A stretch of 64,000 nucleotides of DNA, from contig NC_026505.1 in the NCBI RefSeq assembly GCF_000182925.2, positions 2,480,001 to 2,544,000 on the forward strand, given 5' to 3'. The notes beneath the pieces were generated by a model, which made no database searches, was not told the origin of the DNA, and saw only the letters and a program-made list of their open reading frames with translations. How positions within the stretch are numbered: the stretch's first letter is position 1; each line of letters begins with the position of its first letter. Both the position numbers and the translations under genes were made by a program. Below, piece after piece: positions 34,893 through 46,898 of this stretch. Source of the DNA: Neurospora crassa OR74A (lineage: Eukaryota > Ascomycota > Sordariomycetes > Sordariales > Sordariaceae).

Positions 34893-37800
34893 ATGGCTTC
34901 ATGGAACCCGGCATTCATGCCAGAATCGGCCGCCGACCTCCCGGCCCCCTTGCCGACTGATAACACCGTCGCCGACTCAACAGATCATGCGAACGGTGTA
35001 GCCCAAGATGGCTCCGACTTCTGGGGAATTGATGGAGGAGAAGAGGACGTGCCCGCCCAGAATGGCGCCTCTGACTCCTGGTTTCCCGACTATGGAACAG
35101 GCAGTCATACGACACTACCCGCGACTGATGCGCAAGCTACGAGCCAAATAACCAGTGAAACTGATACCGACACCCCCGATACCGCTACCGAACAGACCGA
35201 GACCGCACATGTAACTACGGAAGATGCTGAAGCTGTCGAGCCAGCTCCCACTCAGACGGACGAAGCTCCCGAGCCCATCGTAGAGAACGCGCAAGCTACC
35301 GAGGCCGTCCCAGGAGACGCTGCCACCGTTGACCTCGTCCCCGAACATGTGGAGCCTACCGATGCTACTACTACAGAAAAGGCCGATACAGACGAGCCAT
35401 CGGATGTCGCTTCCAAGCACACGAGTACGATGTCCTTCACTCGAACCATTCCCCATGAGCCGAGCTGGAGCGATGACGGCGATCCTGAGTGGAACCTCGC
35501 GCGAGCGGATACGGATCCCTTCAAGTTCTTGCCATCGAGCGACCGAACCAACTCTTTTCCTCCTGTTCCTCCCCTAGAACAGCACGAGCAACAGCAGGAA
35601 GAGCAACAAGAAAATCAACAGGTACAGCAGGTACAGCAGCAGCAGCAGCAACCTCAAACCGATCCTCATTTGGAGCAGTCAGCAATTGTCCAGCCCCAGG
35701 TCGCAAATTTCCTTGGTGATGACGATGAGGTCGAGGTACAGGGCGATGATGGGTTCTTCAGCCAGTTGTCTGAGGCACAGAACGATGGATTTGATCAGTT
35801 TGGCGCCCAAGACGCGAACAATTCTCAGCAGTACATGGTTGGTGACCTAGGTGCTAAGGCCACTGAGGCGCTTGATGCCCGTTTTGAAGAAGGTGTTCCC
35901 CTGATCGCACATGATGGAAACTCGACAGCCGAGCGGGAAGATACAAAGGACCTATTCGGAGGAGAGGATGCCAATGATGAGGACGACTTTTTCAGCCAGG
36001 TTCAGCAAGGGAGCGTCAACCAAGCTGACTTTGAGGCGCAGCCGCTCGAACGCAAGTCGACGATGCAAGTATTGGGCGCTATGGATATGGGCTCCGTCCA
36101 GCCAAGCTTCCCACCAGTGGAAGAGCAGCCCGAGGAAGAGGCCGTCGCCACGGTAGAGACGCAAACCCACGACCATCCCGAGATAACGAGTACAGATCTG
36201 AACACAGGTGAAGGTCACGAGGAGCAGAAGCCAGCAGGCGAAGACGTTGAGGCCAAGTGGAAGGAACTGTTTGCTGACGATGAAGAGGACACCCTATCGC
36301 TTCTTGATGATTCCACAGAGGCGTCGAATGAGATCAAGGAGAAGGAGATTGATCCGGCTGCGTTCTTTGGGAGTGATGATGAGGGCTTTCTCGACGATTC
36401 GGAAGAGTTCCCAACAATGGAGGAAACAACCCAGCCCAGAGCGCCTAGCGTAGCTGGCTCCAACACCACGACAACCCCTACCACCCGGTACATGCCTCAG
36501 ACCCAAACTCCAAGCCTGACCGGAGCCCCGAATCCCTATGCCCCGACTGCGCCACCCCTAACTTCGGCGCCGTCAAATCCTTACTTTCCTGCCGCACCCA
36601 GCGCGGTTGCGCAGACGCCGTCTGTTACGCCCTTTGGCGCCCCTGTCTCGGCTCCACCTCCAAGCGGGAGATTTGGATACGGCGCGGTCCCTCCGCCACA
36701 GATTGAGAGGAAAGCCCAAAGCTTCGTCGACAAGAAGGGCGGCTACCAGTCACCGTACGACCTTCCTATGGAGGTAGTCAAGGTTAAGAAGCGCCCAAGT
36801 ACGGCAACTCTTAACAAGCCTGTGACAGCACCGGCCGCTCCACCGCCTTCCAAAAGCGCTACTCACCTGCCTCCTCCACCACCTCCTACCTCTGTTCCAC
36901 ACTCATCTCAGCCTGGTGTCAAGCCACCACCGCCTCGTGGTGAAGCCAAGCCGAAGGAGAAGTTCTTTGAAGAGCTTCCTGTGGTCACAAAGGCGCGCCC
37001 AGCTTCTCGAAATACATTGGGCACCGCATCGCCGGCACAGTCTAGCCCATACGGCCCACCGCCCCCGGCTGGCCCACCTTCTATCGCCTCGCAGCCACCA
37101 GTACCTGGAATGCCGTCTGCCATGGGATCTGTTCCCAACTCTTCCTTTACCCAGCATGCGGAGGTTCCCAACCTGGTTGCGCCGCCACGTGTCAACCCTT
37201 ATGCTTCGATACAGCCCAGCACTACGAGCCTTGCTCCCGCTGTTCCTGCCCCGGCTTCAAGTCGTTATTCTCCAGCGCCTTCCAGTGGGTCACAGCTCAG
37301 CACTCCCGTCCCACCTGCTGCGGCAAGCCGTTACTCTCCCGCCCCGCCAGCTTCTCGGCCAACGAGTTCGGGTTATACTCCGACTACTTCGGTGCCACCG
37401 GTTCTACCACCGGTTTTGCCGCATCAACCCCGTACCTCAAGTCCGCTAGCACATTTCGAGTCCAGGCCTCTTGTTTCTAGCCATGCAGAAAGTGGCCTGG
37501 CGGAAAAGCGGAGCAGCAGCTCGTTGTACGACTTGCGACTGCAGAGAGTGCCTTCTCTACCTCCGACTCAGGAGGTGGAAGAAGAAGGCCCCATGCAGGG
37601 TATGGTGTCCCCCAACCAAGTCCCGGCATCCCACCAGACCTCTCCTACGGCGTCAAGACATGGCGCTATGCCCCACCGTTCTAGAAGGACACCGCCTCCG
37701 CAGTCTCTAACTGTGCAGCCGGTGACGTCCCCTCAGAGGGCGGCATACAGCTATCAGCCTGCGGCTAGTGCTCCATCTCACGAATTCGCGCCACCACCTC

Positions 37801-40800
37801 GGTCGCAGACTCAATCCCCTGGTGCCCTCTACGGGAACAGGAATGTAAAGCCTATTGAACCTATCCCTCGTCCTTCGTCGGTCACTGACGCGACTTCGCC
37901 GCGGGCTGCGTTGTATTCTCCTATCACCATGCAACCCAGTTCTACTTTCCCCCCCATTTCTACGATTACCTCGCGGCCGCGTGGTAACACTCAGAATTTT
38001 AACCTAGTTCCCCCGACAGATGGTAGAGAACATGATCCCCTACAGAGATGGCGTGGTGTTCCTCTCATTTCCTGGGGCGTAGGTGGAGCTCTGGTAACAA
38101 TGTTCCCCAAGAACGTGCCACGATATGGCATGGGCCAAACAGCCCCCATGGTTATTCGTAGCCCAGGAGAAGTCAAGGTCAAGAGCATGAAGGACATAGA
38201 GCCAATGGAGGAGCGCTTGGCCAAATTCCCTGGGCCTCTAAAGGGGAAGTCGAAGAAGAAGGAGACCATTGCCTGGTTAACAAACGGAATTGAGATGCTG
38301 GAGAGGACTGTGCCACATAACCTGTCTCATCAGCTCAACCCGTCTCACGATGACAAGCGGACAACAGAGAGACTCTTGCTTTGGAAGATTCTGAGGGTCT
38401 TTGTCGAGCATGATGGCGTGTTGGAAGGAAACCCGACCGTTAACCAAGCTGTGCGCGAAATCCTGTACCCGGAGGCTTCAACCATTGGTGGTCAGCCTGA
38501 GTTCGCAAATGCTCTGAACCCATCAGGAATGGGCAATTCTGCCACGACTTCACTACAAGCCGACTCGGTTGATTCTTCTGCTGTTGAGCAGATCCGCAAC
38601 CACCTCATCAGTGGCGACAATGAGAAGGCAGTGTGGGCTGCGGTCGATAAGCGGCTTTGGGGCCATGCCTTCCTGCTGGCCAACGCCCTTAACCCTGACC
38701 TCTATAAGCGGGTCGCTCAAGAATTTGTGAAGAACGAGGTGAATTCCACCGGTCATAACAATGAGTCGCTTGCTGCTCTCTATGATGTCCTCTCTGGCAA
38801 CCACGAAGAAAGCGTGGACGAGCTGGTGCCCGCCCATGCTCGAGCTGGTCTTCAGCTAGTGGCCAAAAATTCATCTTCTGGTCCCTCCAAGGACGCCATG
38901 GGTGGTCTTGATAAGTGGCGCGAAACCCTCTCCCTGATCCTCAGCAACAGGACTGCTGATGATGCCCGAGCCATCAACTTTTTGGGCAATTTGCTATCAG
39001 GCTATGGAAGAGCCGAGGCGGCTCATATTTGCTTCTTGTTTGCCAGAAGTCAAACCATCTTCGGCGGCTTGGACAACCCGAACTCTAACTTCGTTCTTGT
39101 TGGGTCTGACCATAGGCGGCAGGCGGACCATTTCGCAAAGGAGATTGAGCCTCTTTTGTTGAGCGAGGTTTATGAGTACGGCCAGAGCCTTGCTGGTGGT
39201 ACCGTGCCCGTCAGCAATCCTCACCTGGCAGCGTACAAGCTTCAGCACGCATACGCCCTGGCCGAGTATGGCTTTAGAGACAAGGCCCTTCAATACTGCG
39301 AGGCTATCACGGCTGCGATCACCGCGCAGACGAAGCGCTCTCCTTATTACCATCCCATCCTTGAGGCCTATGTCGATGACTTGATGAAGCGATTGAGGCA
39401 GGCACCCAAGGAGGAATCAAACTCGTGGATCCCGAAGCCTAGCATGAATAAGGTATCTGATTCCATGTGGAATCGGTTCAACAAGTTTGTCGCTGGAGAT
39501 GACAACGAGGATGGCAGTAAGGGCTCACCTGACGCTGCGGGAGAATCTGGTCCCTTTGCACGAATCGCCGGAGGAACCCCGACTATCAGTCGCTCGCCCT
39601 CTGTCAACAATCTTGAGACCTTTGGCGCGACCATCCCCAGCTATGGCATGCCTAGTGCTCCCGTGACGAACGGTCCTAATATGTTCTCTCCTCCTCCTCC
39701 TACACGGACGGCTTCACGCTACGCACCAGGCGCTCCTCAACCATCGACTCCGAACTATAACCCCTATGAGACAAACTCTCCATATGCGCCTCGCTCATCA
39801 ATGGAACGGGCCTCAGGCGAGTACAGCAGAAGTTCAGTTGAGCTTCCGCGTCAGTCTTTGGACTCTCAGCGGGGCTATTCGCACAGCAGCTATGCTCCCA
39901 ACCGTACATCTTCGCCTGCTCAGCCATATACACCTTACGGCACGACGCCACAGGAATCATCCTACTCTCTGCATAACATGCAGCCTCAGCAAAGTTTGAC
40001 ATCCCCAGCGGCTACTACTTCTGGTTATCAACCCTTCACTCCACAAAACAACGTCTCGGCAAATGATGAGCCCTCTAACGAACCCCCTTCGGCCCCGTCA
40101 ACTGGCTACCAGCCGCCGTCGTACGGATATGAGCCTCCGTCATTCACCCCTTACGAGGCGCCGGCGACCAATGACGAGGAGGAGGGTGCCTCCAAGGAGA
40201 ACGGTGACTCTAACCAGGGTGGCGAAGGTGTCAACACCTTTGAGCCCCCTTCATTCCAGCCATATAGCTATGAACCGCCTTCTTACGAACCCGACACCCC
40301 ACCTTCGAAAGATGACGATCAATCTGAGGAAGAAAAGCCCAAGCCGAAGAAGAAGGGCCCTATGTACGATGACGATGACGATGATTTCCCCGCGGCGCCG
40401 AAGCCTGCCGGCAAGTCCAAGGCTGAAATTGACCGGGAGAACGAGGAAATGGTCCGTCGGATCGCCGAAGAAGAAGGTTAGTACCATCAGTCCCACCTAC
40501 ATAGCATTTTCAACCCTCACGTATCGCTAACATCACTCTCCAGCCAAACGCGCCGCAGAAGCCAAAGCCGCCAAGAAGGGCTGGGGCTTCACCAGCTGGT
40601 TCGCAAAGAAGGAGGCTGCCGCCGCCGATGCCAACGCCGCCGGAAGCAGCCCCGGCAAGCCCATCCGTGCCAAGCTCGGCGAGGCCAACTCGTTCTACTA
40701 CGACCCCGAGCAAAAGCGCTGGATCAACAAGAACGCCAGTCCCGAAGACCAAGCCGCCAAGAAATCCACGCCACCACCACCCAAGGGCGGCATCCCCCGC

Positions 40801-41214
40801 TCATCCGCCTCCAGCCCTGCTCCTCCCATGGGTATGGGCGTGGGCGGCGGTAGCGCGCCCAACACCCCCGGCCGCGCCAGCGCCCCGCCTACTGGTCCGC
40901 CTAGACCGGCGGCGCTCATGCCTTCGGCGTCGGAGAGCAATGTTGGGTCTGGCCCACCTAGCGCTGTTGGTCCGCTGAGTCCCAGTGGAAGTAACGGGCC
41001 CCCAAGTGCGGGCTTGCTTTCCCCTGGCATGGGTCCGGCGGCGATGCAGCGCCCGGCCTCGACGAGCACGAGCGGGCCCCCTGCTGGTACTAGTAAGCCG
41101 TTGAGCGCGACGAGTAGTATTGATGATTTGTTGGGAGCGGCGGTACCGAGGAAGAGGGGTGAGGCGAAGAAGCCGAGGAAGGCGGCTAGGTATGTGGATG
41201 TTATGCAGAAGTAA
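34893..41214 (+). CDS. sec16: Sec16, COPII coat assembly scaffold
   Basis: A peripheral ER protein that organises COPII vesicle budding at exit sites. Exons 34893-40476 and 40544-41214 with a 67-nt GTTAGT intron; the splice joins EEE to [20 protein letters not shown]. The product is 2,084 residues. The N-terminal half is disordered, acidic and rich in Asp/Glu/Thr/Gln, then Pro/Ser-rich with PPPP tracts. A conserved central domain begins near residue 1045 ([25 protein letters not shown]) and runs to about 1500, where it binds Sec13 by supplying a blade and ACE1-like helices. The C-terminus is again Pro/Tyr-rich, ending with [13 protein letters not shown] and ARYVDVMQK, both typical of the Sec23-binding end in fungal Sec16. 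The start sits in a strong context (GCCATGG). Confidence 0.94.
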
Positions 41215-42508
41215 GGGGGCCCGGGGGGTGAATGAGTTAAGGGATGAGGGAATGAGTCGGTGTGTATAAATTTTGGGTCTTGTTAGATTGGATTGGACTG
41301 TTTCTAATGCAGAGTGTATGTATGCATGTATGTACGTAATGAACGGCGAAAGGGGGATGATAAGCGCAAGTTGGTAGTTTTCTACGGTTTCTTGAAGTCG
41401 AGGATGGAGAAATGCAATCGGTATCCCAGAAGCCAATTGTCTATTTCTTTGCGTACATCCCACAGCTGTATTGTCGATTTCGGTCTCTCAGCTCCAGCTA
41501 TGCAATTGACTAATTCCCGTACAAATTTGATGATGTTTGGTCATCGCTATTCGAGATTGAGATGGTGAGTGGGTCTTGGCAAACAAGGGGTAGGTAGAAC
41601 TAAGTGGTCAGAAAGGGGGTTTGTTTACATTCATCAGAACGCAAGCGAGCCAAGTCGCAGACACTCCGCCATTCGCATTCACTAGTGTACGTTCCAAAGA
41701 GCATTCGTTAGTACAACATACGCAGGTACACCAACAGAAATTCCGAAGCGGAAAACTTTAGAAAGGAGAAAAAGGAAGAAGAAGAAGGAAAAAAAGAAAA
41801 AAGGTGGCTTGCACCGGAGTCAAACCGGTAACTCCCAGTTTACTTGGTAATATTAAGCTCACTAAGAGCTTTCTCGCATTACTCCCGAGTGTGTTACCCA
41901 TTACACCAACGGACGCCACGGGAAATGGAGGGGTGGCGAGGTGGGTTATACAGTAAGGGGGAAGGTTAGCATGGTGGTGATGGTGGTGGTGGACAAGGTC
42001 CGAGGAGATTGGGGGATGAGATGTGAAGGGGGCAAGTAGTAGCATGCTCAATTTACTACAGCCCAAGAAGATAGGTATGTGATAAATAAATAGCTGGCTG
42101 GTCATGATTGTGATTGCTGACTCTCTGTTTACCTATTTGAGGTTCATTGGTTTTTCTTCTTCTTGAATTCTTGTTCTACGCCATAACATGGTGGCTCCTT
42201 TGGCCGTTGACCTTCATGTTCTCCCATGACACTCAATATTTTGTCGATGGGTCGAACATCTTTCTAGCTTATTGCCTTGCCAATGCGCACCAAACGCTTG
42301 TTCTCCATTTATATGCATGGTATCATGCATGACGCAGTGAATCGTGCGACTGTCCTTTGTTGCAACTTCAGCCAGGCTTGTAACCTCAAGTTGGAAAAGC
42401 CTCATACAGCCTGCCTGTGTCCCTTCCCGTATTCCGCCCATAACGCCATGTGAAAACCAAATCTTTAGTCGGGTATAATGATAACGAGTAAACCTTTTCT
42501 GATAATGA
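41215..42508. other. Intergenic region between Sec16 and Hus1
   Basis: 1.29 kb with both 3' ends. It contains the Pol III tRNA-like gene at 41803-41919; nothing else was recognised. Confidence 0.4.
41803..41919 (-). tRNA. tRNA-like Pol III gene, anticodon not assigned (intron-bearing or pseudogene)
   Basis: On the minus strand: an A box TTGGTGTAATGGG with D-arm GTGT/ACAC (41891-41906), a T-arm ACCGG/CCGGT with loop TTTGACT (41813-41829) that contains a near-perfect B box, and a T-run straight after the 3' end (TTTTTTC), the Pol III terminator. About 60 nt lie between D and T arms, some 35-40 more than in a normal tRNA, with internal hairpins (AAGCTC/GAGCTT and GTAAT/ATTAC), as in an anticodon intron. 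Candidate anticodon stems pair only imperfectly and the acceptor stem has mismatches (GGCGTCC against GCAAGCC). I therefore do not name an amino acid. It could be a divergent intron-bearing tRNA, a pseudogene, or a tRNA-like Pol III transcript. Confidence 0.5.
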
Positions 42509-43821
42509 TTACGTGTTGATAGATGAAACGTAGTACTGTCATCACGGTGAAAACGTTAGTCATAGTCCATACTCCAGATAGATGGAGACAAAAAGGAGAA
42601 GAAAAGAAAAAGAAAAGAAAAAAAGACTAACAGTAACAACATCATCCCCATCATCCCCTCCCCTTCCGGCCCCCACCCCCGGATAATCATCATCCGCCCT
42701 CCTCACATAGACATACAGTATGAGCGCATGCTCGTGCGTAAAGCACGCAATCACCCTGCTCGCCTCCAGCCTGCCCACACTCAACACCCTTGACCAATCC
42801 TTCCCATCTACCCTGACCGTCGCCCACTTATCCGGCCCAGCCTCCCTGTATTTCGTGCTCGGATGCTCCTCAATCGGTACCGGCAGCACCGCCGGGTCCA
42901 GTTCGGGATTCTCCAGACAGCTGTCCCAGACACTCGTAATGTCCAGGGTATCGGCTATTAACCGGAGACGCAAAGAGCCGTGCATGGTGGCTGAGAGCTC
43001 TAGTTTGGGATTCTGTGCTTCGCGTCTACTAGAGGACGAGGAGGAGGCGGCTGTAGTGATGGCCAGCTTGGTGAACCGGTCCGAAATCGCCTTGACTTGT
43101 AACAAGGGGGGAAACATGATGTGCACGTCTGGCTCCCGCACTTTCGGCTGCATAATGGTCTCGACTGTGTCCGGGTGCAGGACCCGCACGGGGATGTCTT
43201 GCGTGATGACCTTTTCGCGCTCGCGTTTCATGGTTAGTTCGAGGGACTCTTGTTGGTAGAGGGAGTTTTCGGAGAAAGGGTCGTTGTCGTCGTTGTAGCT
43301 GCCCATTTGGTCGTCGTTGTTGTTGTTGTTGTTGCTGTTGTTCTTGTTCCGACGGGCGGCGGATGGAGCGTCCTTGGTCATGGTGTGAATGGTCATGGAG
43401 AGCATGGGGATGCCGTCGCGCTTGGTGAGACGCAAGCTAGCATGGTTGCTGTTGAGGGCGGATTTGAGAGCTCGTTGGAGCGGGCCGAGGGGAAGCTCCA
43501 GGTTGATGGTGTTGTTGGCTTCGTTGGATTGGATGTGGTAGCTGTCGAAGATGGTGTCGACGGAGAGGGAGGCCCACACCTGCGACCCAGTGTCGGGGAT
43601 GACGGTAAACCTAACTGTATCATCATCGAGCCGGACCCAGGCAATCTTTTCTAAAGTGTTGAGGGCGGCTACAAGTTCTGGAATTGGGAAATACAAGTCA
43701 GAACCAGGCGAATATGTGGTGAAGTGAGACGATACCTAGACTAGGTATGGAGGCAGGCGACTTGGGACAGGGACTCACTCGAAAAGGTGCGGATATTTCT
43801 GAGTTCTGTTTTGAAGCGCAT
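42509..43821 (-). CDS. hus1: Hus1, subunit of the 9-1-1 DNA damage checkpoint clamp
   Basis: Hus1 forms a PCNA-like ring with Rad9 and Rad1 that is loaded at damaged DNA and activates the ATR-type kinase. Three exons: 43821-43779 (43 nt), 43677-42632 and 42535-42509 (27 nt). Splicing of exon 1 gives [31 protein letters not shown], the Hus1 N-terminus. The last intron (GTTAGT donor, ATGACTAAC branch) joins DDVVT to YYVSSINT and stop; without it the frame runs into a Phe-rich tail. The product is 371 residues. Other family features: VRFTVIPDTGSQVWA, IFDSYHIQS, LRLTKRDGIPMLSM. A poly-Asn stretch (about residue 120) and a Ser run are local insertions. The call rests mainly on the N-terminal 100 residues, which are very clear. 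Confidence 0.93.
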
Positions 43822-44388
43822 CTCTCCGATACTCAGTAACTAAGTCAATTCGACTCAATAAGAATACGTTCGGACGATACTAGTTGACAAAGTAAACCAA
43901 GCAGCAAAGATTCGCGCGTCGCGTAAATTGACGAAGAAAAGGTTGAAGTACTGTGTATGTTAAGATGCCGCCATTGACGGAAGGTGGGGATTTCCACTAC
44001 ACTAGGTTGATCACCAAGAGCCCTGCTAGCGCGGGGTTGCCGCCTATAGTACCCCTGTAAGATGTCCAGCCCAAGCTCCGTAAAATCCAACCAAGGCTCC
44101 ATTTGTACCTGCCCGCGACAACGCCACCCCTATCTCGACTCTTTTAAATGTACAATCCCCCAGACAACCCCGTTCTCATCTCAATCATTTAACCACTTCC
44201 ATCTCAACGGAAGACAAGACAAGACAAATGCACCCGCTATCTTCCCAATACGCCTGTGTATAAAGAAAGACGAAAGGATAGTGATTAGTACTCCACCCCA
44301 GGACAAGGTATGAGATCCCCGAATGAACATCCGAACTTTCACTTCTTTTCCTCTGCAGCAGACCATATTCAACACCTCCAAGACTGGT
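43822..44388. other. Intergenic region between Hus1 and RING gene
   Basis: 567 bp: Hus1 promoter on the left and the RING gene 3' end on the right. No other feature was seen. Confidence 0.35.
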
Positions 44389-45216
44389 TCAGGCCGTTTT
44401 ACTTGTCGAGGAAGCCGACGTTGTCAACGCCTGCTTGTTCCACCACCACTCCCACTCATAATCCCTCGCGCCATTCCAACTGTCGAATCGAGTCTCAGGA
44501 AATCGAGCAATCACATACTCCGACTCTAGATCGCCCCACCTGTCTATCGCTAGTGGTGAACTGAAGATCTTCTTCAGCAAAAGCTTCCATTTCGGTGTGC
44601 GTTGTCGTTTTCTGCCGTGCCTCGCGGCCACCACCCTATTCCCCCTAGCAATCATCTCCGTGCAATATGCGCAATTGTATTGCATGGATGTCATGGTGAG
44701 GGCTCGGATCGTCGCTTTGTTGACCTTGGCGGCGTTATGGCCCTCAGTGACGAACAAGGCGGGCAGGACGGGGTGTCCACAGCCGTGGACGAGCGAGTAT
44801 CGGCAGATGGGGCATTGCGGTCGGTCGTAGGCCACCATCTGGATGTAGTGCTTGATGCAGTGGCTCCCAAACATGTGTCCGCACGGCAGCATACTCCACG
44901 TCTCGACGATGCCTTCTGAGCTGGGAGAGCCAATCTCTTCGTGGCAGATGGGGCACATCTTGTCTGCGGGATCTTCCTCTTCGGATTGCTCGACCTGCTT
45001 CTCTTTGACCTTCTCAGTCCAGGCAAAGTTCTTTCCTTTTACGGCGAGCGATTTGGGGGAGGCAGCCATGGCCCTGTGATCGAATAGTACTCGGCTCATG
45101 ATGGCGTCGCGGATTGCTTCGGATAAGCCGTAGAGTTGGGAAAAGATCCAGAGAGATATAGCTATAAAAACTCTGCACAGAGGCTCAGCCAAGCGAAAGA
45201 AGATGAATGCAAGCAT
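44389..45216 (-). CDS. RING-finger protein with N-terminal hydrophobic segment
   Basis: A 275-residue single-exon protein, probably an E3 ubiquitin ligase. Residues 1-30 are hydrophobic (MLAFIFFRLAEPLCRVFIAISLWIFSQLYG) and may anchor it in a membrane. A charged linker leads to a RING-type domain: CPIC at 88-91, LPCGHMFGSHC with C112, H114, H119 and C120, and CPIC at 135-138. The usual fifth ligand, three residues after H114, is Gly117; H119 is nearby, so this is a variant RING-H2. A second Cys pair (NCAYC, about 182-186) follows. The C-terminus has WEWWW near residue 257. I do not recognise a named orthologue. The substrate is unknown. Confidence 0.75.
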   Translation of the reverse strand: MLAFIFFRLAEPLCRVFIAISLWIFSQLYGLSEAIRDAIMSRVLFDHRAMAASPKSLAVKGKNFAWTEKVKEKQVEQSEEEDPADKMCPICHEEIGSPSSEGIVETWSMLPCGHMFGSHCIKHYIQMVAYDRPQCPICRYSLVHGCGHPVLPALFVTEGHNAAKVNKATIRALTMTSMQYNCAYCTEMIARGNRVVAARHGRKRQRTPKWKLLLKKIFSSPLAIDRWGDLESEYVIARFPETRFDSWNGARDYEWEWWWNKQALTTSASSTSKTA

Positions 45217-46898
45217 TTGGTGTAACGGTTTGTCACCAACAAAATGAGGTTGGCCGGTTGGGGGCAGGGGTCAGATGTTAAGGCTATATTGGAATGTCTC
45301 GCTGAGGTGGGCGTTGGCACGCGCATAGGAGGCTGAAGAGGGTGGGAAACAAGATCACCTCAACAAGAAGACAAGAAAACAGGCAGGCCAATCCAAAGCA
45401 AAATGGCAGGACCACGATGTCGCAAAGATGATTGTTGTGGCTAACAAGACGAATCGTAAAGGTGTTTGGGGACGAAAAGCACTTTTCAGTAGAAAAGTAG
45501 TCTTTCTTACCTCGGCCAATGTCCTAGTTTCCCTTCAATATTCTCTCTTGCAGTCGGCTCGTCTCTGTTAGTATGGGAAGTATCAGAATGAGTTCAGGTG
45601 GCGGGCTGGTGACACCAAATCTACGTCAAGGTCTGCGATCATCGGCGTGCTGACTGCCTCGTTATGGAAAAAAAAAGACAACAAGAAGATTGCTCAAAGA
45701 GCCGAGGAGATGACAGTAGGAGTACTAATGTATGTCGAAAGTGTATCTGTGGTTGACTGCGGTTTACATCACACTCTACCAATGAGATAGTGTGCTTGAA
45801 GGTGCATAAACCGGGCAACAAACAGGAGGAAGACTCTGAAATCCTCCTTTCTTTTGTCGTGATCAAGACCACAAGGCAGGCTCACGGACGGACGGTTGGG
45901 TCAGTCGTCCATAATTGGGTCGGCAACCACCACAACAAACCCCGGACTCAGCCAATCAAACAAACCAAGACCATCAGCATGATCAAGCCAGCCCGAACTG
46001 CTAGGCATCCGAAAAGTCAAGAAGACCATCCCACGTGCTGTTATACATAGATAAGCATAATTCTTCAAGGTTTGATATCTTGATAGCCTCCTGAAATCTT
46101 TCATCATATCATCCTAGACGATGATATGCGACGAGTCTCACATGCCCGTCTGTTCGACCTCATCCCTATTACGACGTTGCATCAAGTGATGCCGTGGGAT
46201 GCAGGTAAGAACTCAACCATCCTCCATGACGAAAAGACGAGGTAAACAGGGGTCGCGACAGTGCCATGGCATTGTGCTATCAACATCTTTCCATACTCCC
46301 AGAAAGAAAATCGAATATTGCGCATGTTCCAGACATGTCAACTACCTACCAACGATGAGGCACTGGTCCCAACAATGAAGTATCCTTGCCCGAGAACAAC
46401 AGGGATCTCACGGGACATATCTGCCGTAGCTTTTGTCTCAAGGCAAGGGACGAAATCCTTGGCCGGAAACAGTAGCTCAAAAGAACTTTGAAGTAGAAAA
46501 AAAGAAGGGAGAGTTCCCTTGAAGTCTGCGATGACATGGGAAGGTGAACTTATTATAGTACACCGGAGTAACCTCAGTAAGTGGGGCCTCTGGTCCATAG
46601 TGGAGCCCTTGTTGTACTGTGTAATTTTGAAAGTACGTATTACTGTATCAGAACGGGCGGGTGCTGTGTGTCGGTCTTGGCAACCTAACAGTGGTCCTAA
46701 GCACAAGCCAAGAATTACCTGGTCGCCTCCAAATAATGAATAATTACACCACGCGACCGACACCTCGCTCTATCCCCGACAACGAACGATAGTACTTTCA
46801 TACCTAGGTACAACCACCCTCTCTGCCTGGGACACGAACTGGCCGACGCTTTGTCGGCAAATTCCTACCTCCAGTCTATCGATTTCAGCCGCTTCACC
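45217..46898. promoter_or_regulatory. Divergent upstream region, RING gene / ESS2
   Basis: 1.68 kb between divergent starts. Small ORFs occur on both strands but none resembles a known protein. No tRNA, 5S rRNA or repeat was recognised. Confidence 0.4.
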
